Source of the DNA: JBJENW01 sp051880395
GTDB lineage: Bacteria > Bacillota > Clostridia > Lachnospirales > Lachnospiraceae
Assembly: GCA_051880395.1 (NCBI GenBank)
Contig: JBJENW010000134.1
Location: 1 to 64,000, forward strand
Direction of reading: 5' to 3'
DNA: 64,000 nt
In this document: in pieces, positions 52,706 through 60,743 of the stretch
How the letters are laid out: every line of letters begins with the position of its first letter
How positions within the stretch are numbered: position 1 is the first letter of the stretch
Made by a program: the position numbers and the translations under genes
The notes under the pieces: generated by a model
Databases searched by the model: none
What the model saw: only the letters and a program-made list of their open reading frames with translations
Told to the model about the DNA's origin: nothing

Positions 52706-53464
52706 CTAGTTTAACGGATCGTCGTTGTCCACAACCTTGATAATGCCTTTTTTCCATAAGATTCTGGAAGAAATGATGGCAACAGGCAGCATAAACAAAA
52801 TCAGAAAACCGATGGCACCGAAAAGGGATCCGCCGCTTGTGATCCGCACAAAAAGGGAAAGTACGGTCACGATGACAAGGACTGGGATGACACCTGCAAT
52901 CCCGTTTTTTACCACCTTTTTTCCGGATTTTGTGTTTGCAAATAATCCGAGTGTCAAAGAACCGAACAGTGCAGGGATCAGGTAATTCGAGGCAGTTTTT
53001 ACAGCCGGAAGTTCAAAAATCGGGCTGATCCAGGTGCTTAACAGTGCGGCAATCGCTAAAATCACGATGGTCATGATCGAGGACACGGACACAGCGAGAC
53101 AGGAAACCGCTTCGCCTTCCGGTGTATTTGGTTCTTTTTTGGCAAGTTTCATGGCATTGACGGCACATGGCAGCTTTAAGTTCATGATATTACCAGTGAT
53201 AAAGGTCAGGTAGCTCGAAGAACCCAGAATCGGCGTATAACTGAGTGCTTCTGAAATACCGACCGGAATATAAATCATCAGAATACTGATGGTAGACAGA
53301 TTAAATACCTCGTGCAGAGATGGAATGCTGTGGTAGTAGGACAACACGATAAATGGGATGGCGACCATGTAAAGTAAAATGATCACGGTACCAATGCGGC
53401 TCCATTTGTGGCACCATGCCTGAAACGGATCCATAGTGGATGACTCTTTTGCTTTTTTACTCAT
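52706..53464 (-). CDS. Integral membrane protein paired with the DUF5058 protein
   Basis: Protein of 252 residues with about six membrane helices (IGTVIILLYMVAIPFIVL, ISILMIYIPVGISEALSY, IMTIVILAIAALLSTWI, LIPALFGSLTLGLFA). The conserved-looking loop LGSSSYLTFITGNIMNLKLP is notable. The C-terminus is cytoplasmic and charged. I cannot name the family. It directly follows the DUF5058 gene (21 bases) and precedes the ligase gene (24 bases). A two-component transporter with that protein is likely. In this operon the cargo could be lipoate, octanoate or an amino acid (inference). Confidence 0.7.
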   Translation of the reverse strand: MSKKAKESSTMDPFQAWCHKWSRIGTVIILLYMVAIPFIVLSYYHSIPSLHEVFNLSTISILMIYIPVGISEALSYTPILGSSSYLTFITGNIMNLKLPCAVNAMKLAKKEPNTPEGEAVSCLAVSVSSIMTIVILAIAALLSTWISPIFELPAVKTASNYLIPALFGSLTLGLFANTKSGKKVVKNGIAGVIPVLVIVTVLSLFVRITSGGSLFGAIGFLILFMLPVAIISSRILWKKGIIKVVDNDDPLN

Positions 53465-53485
53465 GTGAAAAATCTCCTTTCGTTT

Positions 53486-54205
53486 TTAATTTAACAAACT
53501 GGTCCAGAGGATCGAAGATACCATACCGCCGATCATGGAAAAGGCCATAATAAATTCATTCAGCCATTTTAGTTTGGGCTTTTTGGCGAGGACACCAAGG
53601 ACGATGGCGATCACAAGGCCTGTCATCATAACGGCAGCCTGTATTGTGTCTCCGAATAGCAGGACCGGAATATAAACTGCGAATAGACAGAGTATAAAAA
53701 CGCCGCTCAACACATATTTCCAACTGCTCGAATTTTCGGATTTACTCACGCTCATTGACATTTTTTTGCCAAATGGAATCAGAATAAAAAATCCACTTAA
53801 CATACCAAGACTCATCAGAATCATCACGATACCAAACTGACTTCCGGTGGCACCTTGTAACATTTCCGCGCTTGTGGAAAATCCGAGTGCCGATGCGACG
53901 CTGCTTGAAATCAGAGATTCATAAGAAAGGGAACCGATGACGGAAAGTCTCCACCAGGACCATACCACACCGAGCACAGAGATCAGTGCAAATAATCCGA
54001 CGACGATGGATAAACTTGGAACAATGGAAAAAACGACACTGGACTTCATGATCTTGTGCAGTTCCTCCTTTGTCATTCCCATTTCCAGACAGCGCGTGTA
54101 CGCTTTCTTCAAGTGAATCAGTGAAAAAATTACGATATAGATGAGACCGATGCTGACTAAGATCAGCAGCAGGGGACTCGAAATGATGTCTTTCATTGTA
54201 GCCAT
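53486..54205 (-). CDS. DUF5058 family membrane protein
   Basis: Protein of 239 residues with about six helices. It has the family-like features LLLILVSIGLIYIVIFSLIH, the cytoplasmic CLEMGMTKEELHKIMKSSVV, FSIVPSLSIVVGLFALI and WWRLSVIGSLSYE. The function of the family is not established; it is found with various metabolic enzymes and usually with a second small membrane protein, as here. It is the first gene of the leftward lipoate operon. GAGAGGTAAGGCT precedes the ATG. The leader contains a promoter and a terminator-like hairpin. Confidence 0.8.
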   Translation of the reverse strand: MATMKDIISSPLLLILVSIGLIYIVIFSLIHLKKAYTRCLEMGMTKEELHKIMKSSVVFSIVPSLSIVVGLFALISVLGVVWSWWRLSVIGSLSYESLISSSVASALGFSTSAEMLQGATGSQFGIVMILMSLGMLSGFFILIPFGKKMSMSVSKSENSSSWKYVLSGVFILCLFAVYIPVLLFGDTIQAAVMMTGLVIAIVLGVLAKKPKLKWLNEFIMAFSMIGGMVSSILWTSLLN

Positions 54206-54244
54206 AGCCTTACCTCTCTTTCTTAAAATTTGTTATCTGAGCAC

Positions 54245-54318
54245 AAAAAAAGGCGCTGTTTTTCTCAAGAGCGCCTTTGCATGTTGGAAATCATAGCATC
54301 AGATTTTGGGTTTGTCAA
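54245..54318 (-). promoter_or_regulatory. Promoter and leader hairpin of the lipoate operon
   Basis: Minus strand: TTGACA (54318-54313), a 17-base spacer and TATGAT (54295-54290). AAAGGCGCT (read 54278-54270 on the minus strand as AAAGGCGCT) pairs with AGCGCCTTT around a 12-base loop and is followed by a T run. The stem begins about 11 bases after the -10, so the mRNA would start almost directly with a terminator-like hairpin. Confidence 0.65.
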
Positions 54319-54500
54319 CTTGAATTTTTCGGGCAAAAGTGGAAAAAGAGGTGTTTTTTTGGGCGGGACTTCTTATATAAAAATGGGGTTTGTTATGTCA
54401 ATCAAAAAGAGAAAAGATTTTTTTAAAAGGCCATTTTTGGGGTATCCTCTTAAAAAAATTCGGTAAGCGCTTTAGAAAGAAAAGTTTTAAAAATAAGTGA

Positions 54501-54529
54501 TTGACAGAGCAGACAGTCCGTGGTAAAGT
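54501..54529 (+). promoter_or_regulatory. Promoter of the glycine cleavage operon
   Basis: TTGACA at 54501-54506, a 17-base spacer and TAAAGT at 54524-54529. Start would be near 54536, about 55 bases before the riboswitch. A second TTGACA at 54562 has only a poor -10. Confidence 0.6.
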
Positions 54530-54589
54530 ACAGGCAACATTTGATTTTGTTTTTCGAATTTTGACAATCACATAAGTCGATTGAAAAAT

Positions 54590-54753
54590 ATGGGAGAGTC
54601 CATAAACAGATGGCGCCGAAGGGGAAATGGCATAAACTCTCAGGCAAAAGGACCATATTTTGACGACACTCTGGAGAGCAAAGGGGCACCAAAGAATCAA
54701 TCTTTCTCGATTCTGATTGAGAGGGACAATATTTCAGGTCACAGGACAGAGCG
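54590..54753 (+). ncRNA. Tandem glycine riboswitch
   Basis: Aptamer 1 (about 54590-54677) has the glycine consensus GGGAGAG, ATGGCGCCGAAGGGG, AACTCTCAGGCAAAAGGAC and CTCTGGAGAG. Aptamer 2 (about 54673-54753) is more divergent: GGGGCACCAAAG, a stem AATCAATC/GATTCTGATT, then TTTCAGGTCACAGGACAGAG. Tandem glycine riboswitches normally switch gcv operons on when glycine is plentiful. The last bases of aptamer 2 are shared with the terminator stem at 54750, which gives a simple switching mechanism. Confidence 0.9.
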
Positions 54754-54801
54754 CATAGAAAACGTATCGCATTGCGAATACGTGTCTATGCGCTCTTTTT
54801 G
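54750..54801 (+). terminator. Riboswitch-controlled terminator
   Basis: GAGCGCATAGA (54750-54760) and TCTATGCGCTC (54786-54796), with an inner ACGTAT/ATACGT stem, followed by TTTTT. Its 5' strand overlaps the closing stem of the second glycine aptamer. Confidence 0.85.
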
Positions 54802-54863
54802 TGTCAAAAAGAGGAAAATAAAATCTGAAACCATAAGATCCAGGCAAAGAAAGGAGAAATGCA

Positions 54864-55958
54864 ATGGAACAAAAAACATCACTTTATGAAACACATGTCA
54901 AATACAAAGGAAAAATCGTACCGTTTGCCGGTTATCTGCTTCCGGTACAATATGAAGCAGGCGTCATCAAAGAACATATGGCAGTACGTACCGCATGCGG
55001 ACTGTTTGATGTATCCCATATGGGTGAGATCACCTGTATCGGAAAAGATGCAGTAAAAAATCTCAATCACCTACTGACAAACGATTACACGACTATGTAT
55101 GACGGACAGGCAAGATACAGTCCAATGTGTAATGACGAAGGCGGTGTGGTAGATGATCTGATTGTTTATAAAGTACGCGACGACCATTACTTGATTGTTG
55201 TTAATGCCGCAAATAAAGAAAAAGACTTTGCATGGATCAAAGATCATGTTTTTGGAGATGTAGAAGTGGAAAATATTTCCGACCAGGTAGCGCAGATCGC
55301 ACTGCAGGGACCAAAAGCATTAGAAGTACTGAAGAAAGTAGCAAATGAAGAGGACATTCCGAAGAAATATTACAGCGCAACATTTAGAAAAAAGATTGCA
55401 GATATGGAATGCATCATTTCGAAGACCGGATATACCGGAGAGGATGGATTTGAAATTTATCTGGCAGCAGAAGACGCGCCGAAAATGTGGGAACTGCTTT
55501 TGGAAAATGGAAAAGAAGAGGGAATTCTTCCATGTGGCTTAGGCGCACGCGATACCTTAAGACTCGAAGCTGCCATGCCACTGTATGGACATGAGATGGA
55601 TGACACAGTGACACCACTTGAAGCCGGACTCGGAATCTTCGTAAAAATGAAAAAAGAAGAATTTATCGGAAAAGCTGCCATTGAAGCAAAAGGAGAACTC
55701 ACAAGAAAACGTGTTGGTTTAAAAGTGACCGGCCGCGGAATTATCCGTGAAGAAGAAACCGTTTACTGTGATGGAAAAGAAATTGGACATACCACATCCG
55801 GAACGCACTGTCCGTATCTGGGATATCCAATCGCGATGGCACTTTTAGATATCGATCACACGGAAATCGGAACAAAAGTCGAAGTCGATGTCAGAGGCAG
55901 ACGGGTAGAAGCAGAAATTGTCGCACTTCCTTTTTATAAAAAAGGACAGCCACAGTAA
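54864..55958 (+). CDS. gcvT: Glycine cleavage T protein (aminomethyltransferase)
   Basis: Protein of 364 residues that transfers the methylene of aminomethyl-lipoyl GcvH to tetrahydrofolate and frees ammonia. The N-terminus SLYETHVKYKGKIVPFAGY and the blocks FDVSHMGEI, NDYTTMYDGQARYSPMCND, GYTGEDGFEIY and GLGARDTLRLEAAMPLYGHE are all typical, with folate-site residues. AAAGGAGAAATGCA precedes the ATG. It is the first gene of the operon under the glycine riboswitch. Confidence 0.95.
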   Translation: MEQKTSLYETHVKYKGKIVPFAGYLLPVQYEAGVIKEHMAVRTACGLFDVSHMGEITCIGKDAVKNLNHLLTNDYTTMYDGQARYSPMCNDEGGVVDDLIVYKVRDDHYLIVVNAANKEKDFAWIKDHVFGDVEVENISDQVAQIALQGPKALEVLKKVANEEDIPKKYYSATFRKKIADMECIISKTGYTGEDGFEIYLAAEDAPKMWELLLENGKEEGILPCGLGARDTLRLEAAMPLYGHEMDDTVTPLEAGLGIFVKMKKEEFIGKAAIEAKGELTRKRVGLKVTGRGIIREEETVYCDGKEIGHTTSGTHCPYLGYPIAMALLDIDHTEIGTKVEVDVRGRRVEAEIVALPFYKKGQPQ

Positions 55959-56018
55959 AGATCAGTTTAAGCGAAACAAAAACTACATATTAAATAAGAA
56001 AGAAAAGAGGAAAAAATT

Positions 56019-56402
56019 ATGAATTATCCAGCAGAATTAAAATATACAAAGTCACATGAATGGGTGAAATTTATCGATGAAAAGACCGCTCTGATCGGTT
56101 TGAGCGATTATGCACAGGATTCCCTTGGCGGAATCGTATTTGTCAATCTTCCGGAAGAGGGAGACGATGTGAGTGCAGGAGAAGTATTTGCAGATGTAGA
56201 ATCGGTAAAAGCAGTTTCTGATGTGTATTCCCCAGTATCCGGTGAAGTTGCAGAAATCAATGAAGCCTTGTTAGATGCACCGGAAACGATCAATGAAAAT
56301 CCATATGATGCATGGTTTGTGAAAGTAGAAAATATCTCAGATTCTGAGGAGTTGATGGACGCAGAGGCTTACGAAAAATTTGTAGAGAGCGAAGAAGCGT
56401 AA
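56019..56402 (+). CDS. gcvH: Glycine cleavage H protein (lipoyl carrier)
   Basis: Protein of 127 residues that carries the aminomethyl group on a lipoyl arm between the P, T and L proteins. Lys64 in DVESVKAVSDVYSP is the lipoylation site. YTKSHEWVKF and IGLSDYAQDSLGGIVFVNLP are family-typical. AAAGAGGAAAAAATT precedes the ATG, 60 bases after gcvT. It is the probable target of the ligases and lipoyl synthase in the divergent operon. Confidence 0.95.
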   Translation: MNYPAELKYTKSHEWVKFIDEKTALIGLSDYAQDSLGGIVFVNLPEEGDDVSAGEVFADVESVKAVSDVYSPVSGEVAEINEALLDAPETINENPYDAWFVKVENISDSEELMDAEAYEKFVESEEA

Positions 56403-56430
56403 AAAAGAAAAAAATAGGAGGTGAAAAGGC

Positions 56431-57747
56431 ATGGGCTTTTATTTAGGAAACACCGATGCAGAGCAGAAAGAAATGCTCAAAGAAGTCGGATTTGACAGTT
56501 TTGATGCACTTTTTGCACATATTCCGGATCAGGTGAAAGTGAAAGAATTAAATCTTCCGTCCGGATTAAGTGAGATGGAAGTCAAAGAAAAGATGGAGGA
56601 ACTGTCAGAAAAAAATACCGTATTCAAACAGATCTTTCGCGGAGCAGGTGCGTATGACCATTATGTTCCGGCAATCGTAAAAAGTGTGGTAAATAAGGAA
56701 GAATTTGTCACGGCATACACGCCATATCAAGCGGAGATCAGTCAGGGTATTCTGCAGTCCATTTTTGAATATCAGACGATGATCTGTGAACTGACTGGTA
56801 TGGATGTCTCGAATGCGTCGGTATATGACGGGGCGACTGCAGCAGCAGAAGCAGTGGCAATGTGTAAAGAACGAAAAAGAAACGTCGCTTACGTTTCGGC
56901 AACGGTGAATCCGCAGGTGTTAGAAGTGGTCAAAACTTACTGCTATGGCAGCGGTGTTACGGTAGAAGTGATTCCGGAAAAAGAAGGAGTGACAGATATC
57001 GAAGCATTAAAAGCAGCCTTAAATGAGACAAGTGCCTGCTTTTACATGCAGCAGCCGAACTTCTATGGAAATATGGAAGATGCAGACGCACTCGGCGAGA
57101 TCACACACGCAGCTGGTGCAAAATATATCATGGGTTGTTATCCGATCGCACTTGCCCTTATGAAAACACCGGCAGAGTGTGGGGCAGATATTGCAGTCGG
57201 AGAAGGCCAGCCGCTTGGCATGGAGTTAGGCTTCGGCGGTCCGTATCTCGGATTTATGGCAGCGACCCAGAAAATGATGCGAAAACTTCCGGGCAGAATC
57301 GTCGGTGAGACGACAGACCATGATGGAAAGCGGGCCTATGTTTTGACACTTCAGGCGAGAGAGCAGCACATCCGTCGGGAGAAAGCCAGCAGTAATATCT
57401 GTTCGAATGAAGCGCTCTGCGCATTGACCGCCAGCGTGTATATGTCAGCAATGGGAGAGTCCGGCATGAAGCAGGTTGCAAACTTAAGTCTTTCCAAGGC
57501 ACATTATCTGCAAAAAGAATTGGAAAAAGCCGGCTTGAAACCAAAATATGAAAAGACTTTTTTCAATGAATTTGTAACAACTTCCGATGTAAAAGCAGAA
57601 ACGATTTTAGCCGCTTTAGAAGAAAAAGGGATTTTAGGAGGACTTCCACTGAATGAGACAGACATTTTATGGTGTACTACAGAAAAGAACACCAAAGAAG
57701 CGATGGATCAGGTGGCAGCCATTGTAAAGGAGGTGTGTGACAGATGA
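56431..57747 (+). CDS. gcvPA: Glycine dehydrogenase (decarboxylating) subunit 1
   Basis: Protein of 438 residues, the N-terminal half of the P protein, which in Bacillota is a separate subunit. Typical blocks are FRGAGAYDHYVPAIVKS, TAYTPYQAEISQGILQSIFE, YDGATAAAEAV and GEGQPLGMELGFGGPYLGF. With GcvPB it forms the PLP-dependent enzyme that decarboxylates glycine and loads GcvH. AGGAGGTGAAAAGGC precedes the ATG. It overlaps gcvPB by 4 bases. Confidence 0.95.
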   Translation: MGFYLGNTDAEQKEMLKEVGFDSFDALFAHIPDQVKVKELNLPSGLSEMEVKEKMEELSEKNTVFKQIFRGAGAYDHYVPAIVKSVVNKEEFVTAYTPYQAEISQGILQSIFEYQTMICELTGMDVSNASVYDGATAAAEAVAMCKERKRNVAYVSATVNPQVLEVVKTYCYGSGVTVEVIPEKEGVTDIEALKAALNETSACFYMQQPNFYGNMEDADALGEITHAAGAKYIMGCYPIALALMKTPAECGADIAVGEGQPLGMELGFGGPYLGFMAATQKMMRKLPGRIVGETTDHDGKRAYVLTLQAREQHIRREKASSNICSNEALCALTASVYMSAMGESGMKQVANLSLSKAHYLQKELEKAGLKPKYEKTFFNEFVTTSDVKAETILAALEEKGILGGLPLNETDILWCTTEKNTKEAMDQVAAIVKEVCDR

Positions 57748-59168
57748 AATTAATTTTTGAAAGAGGAAGCGAAGGCGCACAGTGCACGATTCTTCCGGAA
57801 TGTGATGTGCCGCAGGTAGAGTGGGAAGCACCAAAGCGGGAAAAAGCGCTCCATTTGCCGCAGGTAACCGAGAACGAACTGAGCAGACACTATACGGAAC
57901 TGACAAAACAAGTCCACGGGGTCAACGATGGATTTTATCCACTTGGTTCCTGCACCATGAAATACAATCCGAAAGTAAATGAAGAAACAGCAGCACTCAA
58001 AGGGTTTACACAGGTTCATCCACTGCAGCCGGAACATACAGTGCAGGGCTGCATGGAAGTGGTAAAGACAGCAGAAGAATTACTCTGCGAGATCACCGGT
58101 ATGGATGCGATGACACTGCAGCCGGCAGCTGGTGCACACGGAGAGTTTACCGGATTACTTCTTATTAAAGCATACCATGAGAGCAGAAATGATAAAAAAC
58201 GGACGAAGATTATTGTTCCAGATTCCGCACATGGGACCAACCCGGCAAGTGCGGTAATGGCAGGATTTACGGTTGTCAGTATTCCGTCAAGAGAAGATGG
58301 CTGTGTGGATTTAGAAAAATTGCGGGAAGTCGTCGGAGAGGATACAGCAGGTCTGATGCTGACAAACCCAAATACAGTCGGTCTGTTTGATAAAAATATC
58401 TTAGAGATTACCTCGATCATTCATGAAGCAGGCGGACTTGCTTACTATGATGGGGCGAATCTGAATGCCGTAATGGGTGTGGTAAGACCGGGAGATATGG
58501 GGTTTGATGTCATGCATCTGAATCTGCATAAAACCTTTTCCACGCCACACGGCGGAGGCGGTCCGGGAAGTGGTCCGGTCGGATGTAAGGATTTCTTAAA
58601 AGAATTTTTACCAGGCACACAGGTAAGCGGAGAAGAAACTTTGACATTCCAGAAACCGGAGCATTCCATTGGACGGGTCAAAATGTTCCACGGAAATTTC
58701 CTTGTCGTAGTAAAAGCGCTCACCTATATTCTTTCCCTTGGAAAAGAAGGCATTCCGGCAGCCGCAAAGAATGCAGTGCTCAATGCCAATTATATGATGG
58801 AAAAATTAAAAGACATTTATCCGATGGCTTACTCCGAGACCTGTATGCATGAATTTGTCATGAGCTTAGAGAAGATGGAGCATGAGATTGGCGTTTCGGC
58901 AATGGATATCGCAAAAGCACTGCTCGATTACGGCATTCATCCGCCGACGATGTATTTCCCTCTGATCGTACACGAGGCGCTGATGGTTGAACCAACGGAG
59001 ACCGAGAGCAAAGAGACGCTCGATGCGGTCATTGATGTTTTCCGCGAAATTTATGAAAAAGCAAAAGCAGATCCGGAGTCGATGCATCAGACACCGATGA
59101 AAACCTATATTGGCAGACCGGATGAAGTGCAGGCGGCGAGAAAACCGGTACTTCGGTACGAATTTTAA
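57744..59168 (+). CDS. gcvPB: Glycine dehydrogenase (decarboxylating) subunit 2
   Basis: Protein of 474 residues, the PLP-binding half of the P protein. The PLP lysine lies in HLNLHKTFSTPHGGGGPGSG (about residue 270). Also visible are GFYPLGSCTMKYNPK, LQPAAGAHGEFTG, PDSAHGTNPASA and YDGANLNA. The ATGA overlap with gcvPA indicates coupled synthesis of equal amounts of the two subunits. Confidence 0.95.
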   Translation: MKLIFERGSEGAQCTILPECDVPQVEWEAPKREKALHLPQVTENELSRHYTELTKQVHGVNDGFYPLGSCTMKYNPKVNEETAALKGFTQVHPLQPEHTVQGCMEVVKTAEELLCEITGMDAMTLQPAAGAHGEFTGLLLIKAYHESRNDKKRTKIIVPDSAHGTNPASAVMAGFTVVSIPSREDGCVDLEKLREVVGEDTAGLMLTNPNTVGLFDKNILEITSIIHEAGGLAYYDGANLNAVMGVVRPGDMGFDVMHLNLHKTFSTPHGGGGPGSGPVGCKDFLKEFLPGTQVSGEETLTFQKPEHSIGRVKMFHGNFLVVVKALTYILSLGKEGIPAAAKNAVLNANYMMEKLKDIYPMAYSETCMHEFVMSLEKMEHEIGVSAMDIAKALLDYGIHPPTMYFPLIVHEALMVEPTETESKETLDAVIDVFREIYEKAKADPESMHQTPMKTYIGRPDEVQAARKPVLRYEF

Positions 59169-59186
59169 AGAAAGGGGAAACGTGTC

Positions 59187-60551
59187 ATGGCAGAGAACTT
59201 TGATCTGGTTATCATCGGTGCAGGTCCAGGTGGTTATGTGGCTGCAATGGAAGCAGCAAAAAGAGGAATGAAAACCGCAATCGTGGAGAGCAGAGAGCTC
59301 GGCGGAACCTGCTTAAATCGGGGATGTATTCCAACGAAAACGATCATGCATTCGACGGATCTGTTTGCAGAATTGCAGAAAAGTGCGCAGATTGGAATTC
59401 ATGTAGCAGAAGCTTCTTATAATATGGAAGAAATTCAAAAGAAAAAAGACGATGTCATCGAACAGCTTCGGGCTGGAATTGCCATGTTGATGAAAAAAAA
59501 TAAAGTGACCGTCTACGAAGGATACGGATGTATCACTTCCCCGCATGAGGTGACTGTGCAGGGAGAAGAAACACAAGTTTTGGAAACCGAAAAAATTTTG
59601 ATCGCGACAGGATCGGTTCCTGCCATGCCGCCGATTCCTGGAATCAATCTGCCGAATGTGGTCAACAGTGATGACCTTTTAAATAAGAAGGAAGTGTATC
59701 CGAGACTGGCTATTATCGGCGGCGGTGTGATCGGAATGGAGTTTGCATCCATCTACAGTGCACTGGGATGTCAGGTAACTGTGATTGAGGCATTGGATCG
59801 AATCCTTGCAAATATGGACAAAGAAATTGCCCAGAATCTGAAGATGATCCTGAAAAAACGAAATGTGGATATTCATACAAAAGCAAAAGTAGAAGAAATC
59901 ACAGAAGGAGCAGATGGAGCATTAATCTGCAAGTATACAGAAAAAGAAAAGATGCAGGAAGTGACTGTGGACGGAATTCTAGTAGCGGTTGGACGACGTG
60001 CAAACACAGAAGGACTTTTTGGAGAAGGTGTAGAACTTTCCATGGAAAGAGGAAAAATTCTGGTCAATGAAAATTATCAGACAAGCGTGCCGAATATCTA
60101 TGCGATCGGGGATGTCATCGGTGGAATCCAGTTAGCACATGTGGCATCCGCGGAGGGAACAAATGCGGTTGCCCATATGGCAGACGCAAAACCTCCGATC
60201 AACATGCAGGCAATCCCGGGATGCGTCTATACGGATCCGGAAATTGCCACAGTCGGAATCACAAAAGAGGAGGCGAAAGAGGCGGACATTCCGGTCGTCT
60301 GTCAAAAATATTCGATGTCAGCAAACGGAAAATCGGTGCTTTCCAATCAGGAAAGAGGCTTTATCAAAGTGGTAGCAGAGGCAGAAAGCGGAAAAATTTT
60401 AGGTGCGCAGATGATGTGCGCCAGAGCGACTGACATGATCAGCGAATTTGCAACAGCAATCGCAAACGGACTGACATTAGAAGAGATGCGCTCGGTCATT
60501 CGACCACATCCGACGTTTAGCGAGGCAATCACAGAGGCAGTATCATTATAG
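59187..60551 (+). CDS. lpdA: Dihydrolipoyl dehydrogenase (L protein)
   Basis: FAD flavoprotein of 454 residues that reoxidises the lipoyl arm of GcvH with NAD+. The FAD motif GAGPGGYVAA is at residues 11-20, the redox disulfide in GGTCLNRGCIPTK at about 38-50, the NAD motif IGGGVIGMEFASIYS at about 178, the second FAD motif YAIGDVIGG near 305 and the His-Glu pair in RPHPTFSEAI near the C-terminus. It lies 18 bases after gcvPB. The MITE-like repeat starts 5 bases after its stop codon. Confidence 0.95.
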   Translation: MAENFDLVIIGAGPGGYVAAMEAAKRGMKTAIVESRELGGTCLNRGCIPTKTIMHSTDLFAELQKSAQIGIHVAEASYNMEEIQKKKDDVIEQLRAGIAMLMKKNKVTVYEGYGCITSPHEVTVQGEETQVLETEKILIATGSVPAMPPIPGINLPNVVNSDDLLNKKEVYPRLAIIGGGVIGMEFASIYSALGCQVTVIEALDRILANMDKEIAQNLKMILKKRNVDIHTKAKVEEITEGADGALICKYTEKEKMQEVTVDGILVAVGRRANTEGLFGEGVELSMERGKILVNENYQTSVPNIYAIGDVIGGIQLAHVASAEGTNAVAHMADAKPPINMQAIPGCVYTDPEIATVGITKEEAKEADIPVVCQKYSMSANGKSVLSNQERGFIKVVAEAESGKILGAQMMCARATDMISEFATAIANGLTLEEMRSVIRPHPTFSEAITEAVSL

Positions 60552-60556
60552 AAAAA

Positions 60557-60719
60557 ATGTACGCTCGGAATCTATCTTGCGCTTGCTTTTGTGGCGGATT
60601 TCCCGCCAGCTGCACACAAATTTAATCAACGTATGTTCCACGTGCGCCTCATAAATTTGTGCACATCTGACAAAAAATTATCTCACAAAATCAAGCACAA
60701 AGAGACTCCGAGAGTACAT
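60557..60719 (-). mobile_element. 163-bp MITE-like palindromic repeat, copy 2
   Basis: Reverse-complement homologue of 12542-12704, same length. The ends ATGTACGCTCGG and CCGAGAGTACAT are inverted repeats. The inner dyad CACACAAATTTAATCAACGT / CATAAATTTGTGCACATCTG is kept. It is flanked by AAAA on both sides, compatible with a 4-bp duplication though uninformative. It fills nearly all of the lpdA-glyA gap and ends 24 bases before the glyA start, so it is transcribed if glyA is read from the gcv operon. Confidence 0.8.
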
Positions 60720-60743
60720 AAAACATAAAAGGAGGAATTACAT

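Noticed and set aside
54562..54592. TTGACA at 54562 as the gcv promoter
   Set aside because: Only AAAAATAT stands at the expected -10, and the start would fall inside the first aptamer; the promoter at 54501-54529 is better.
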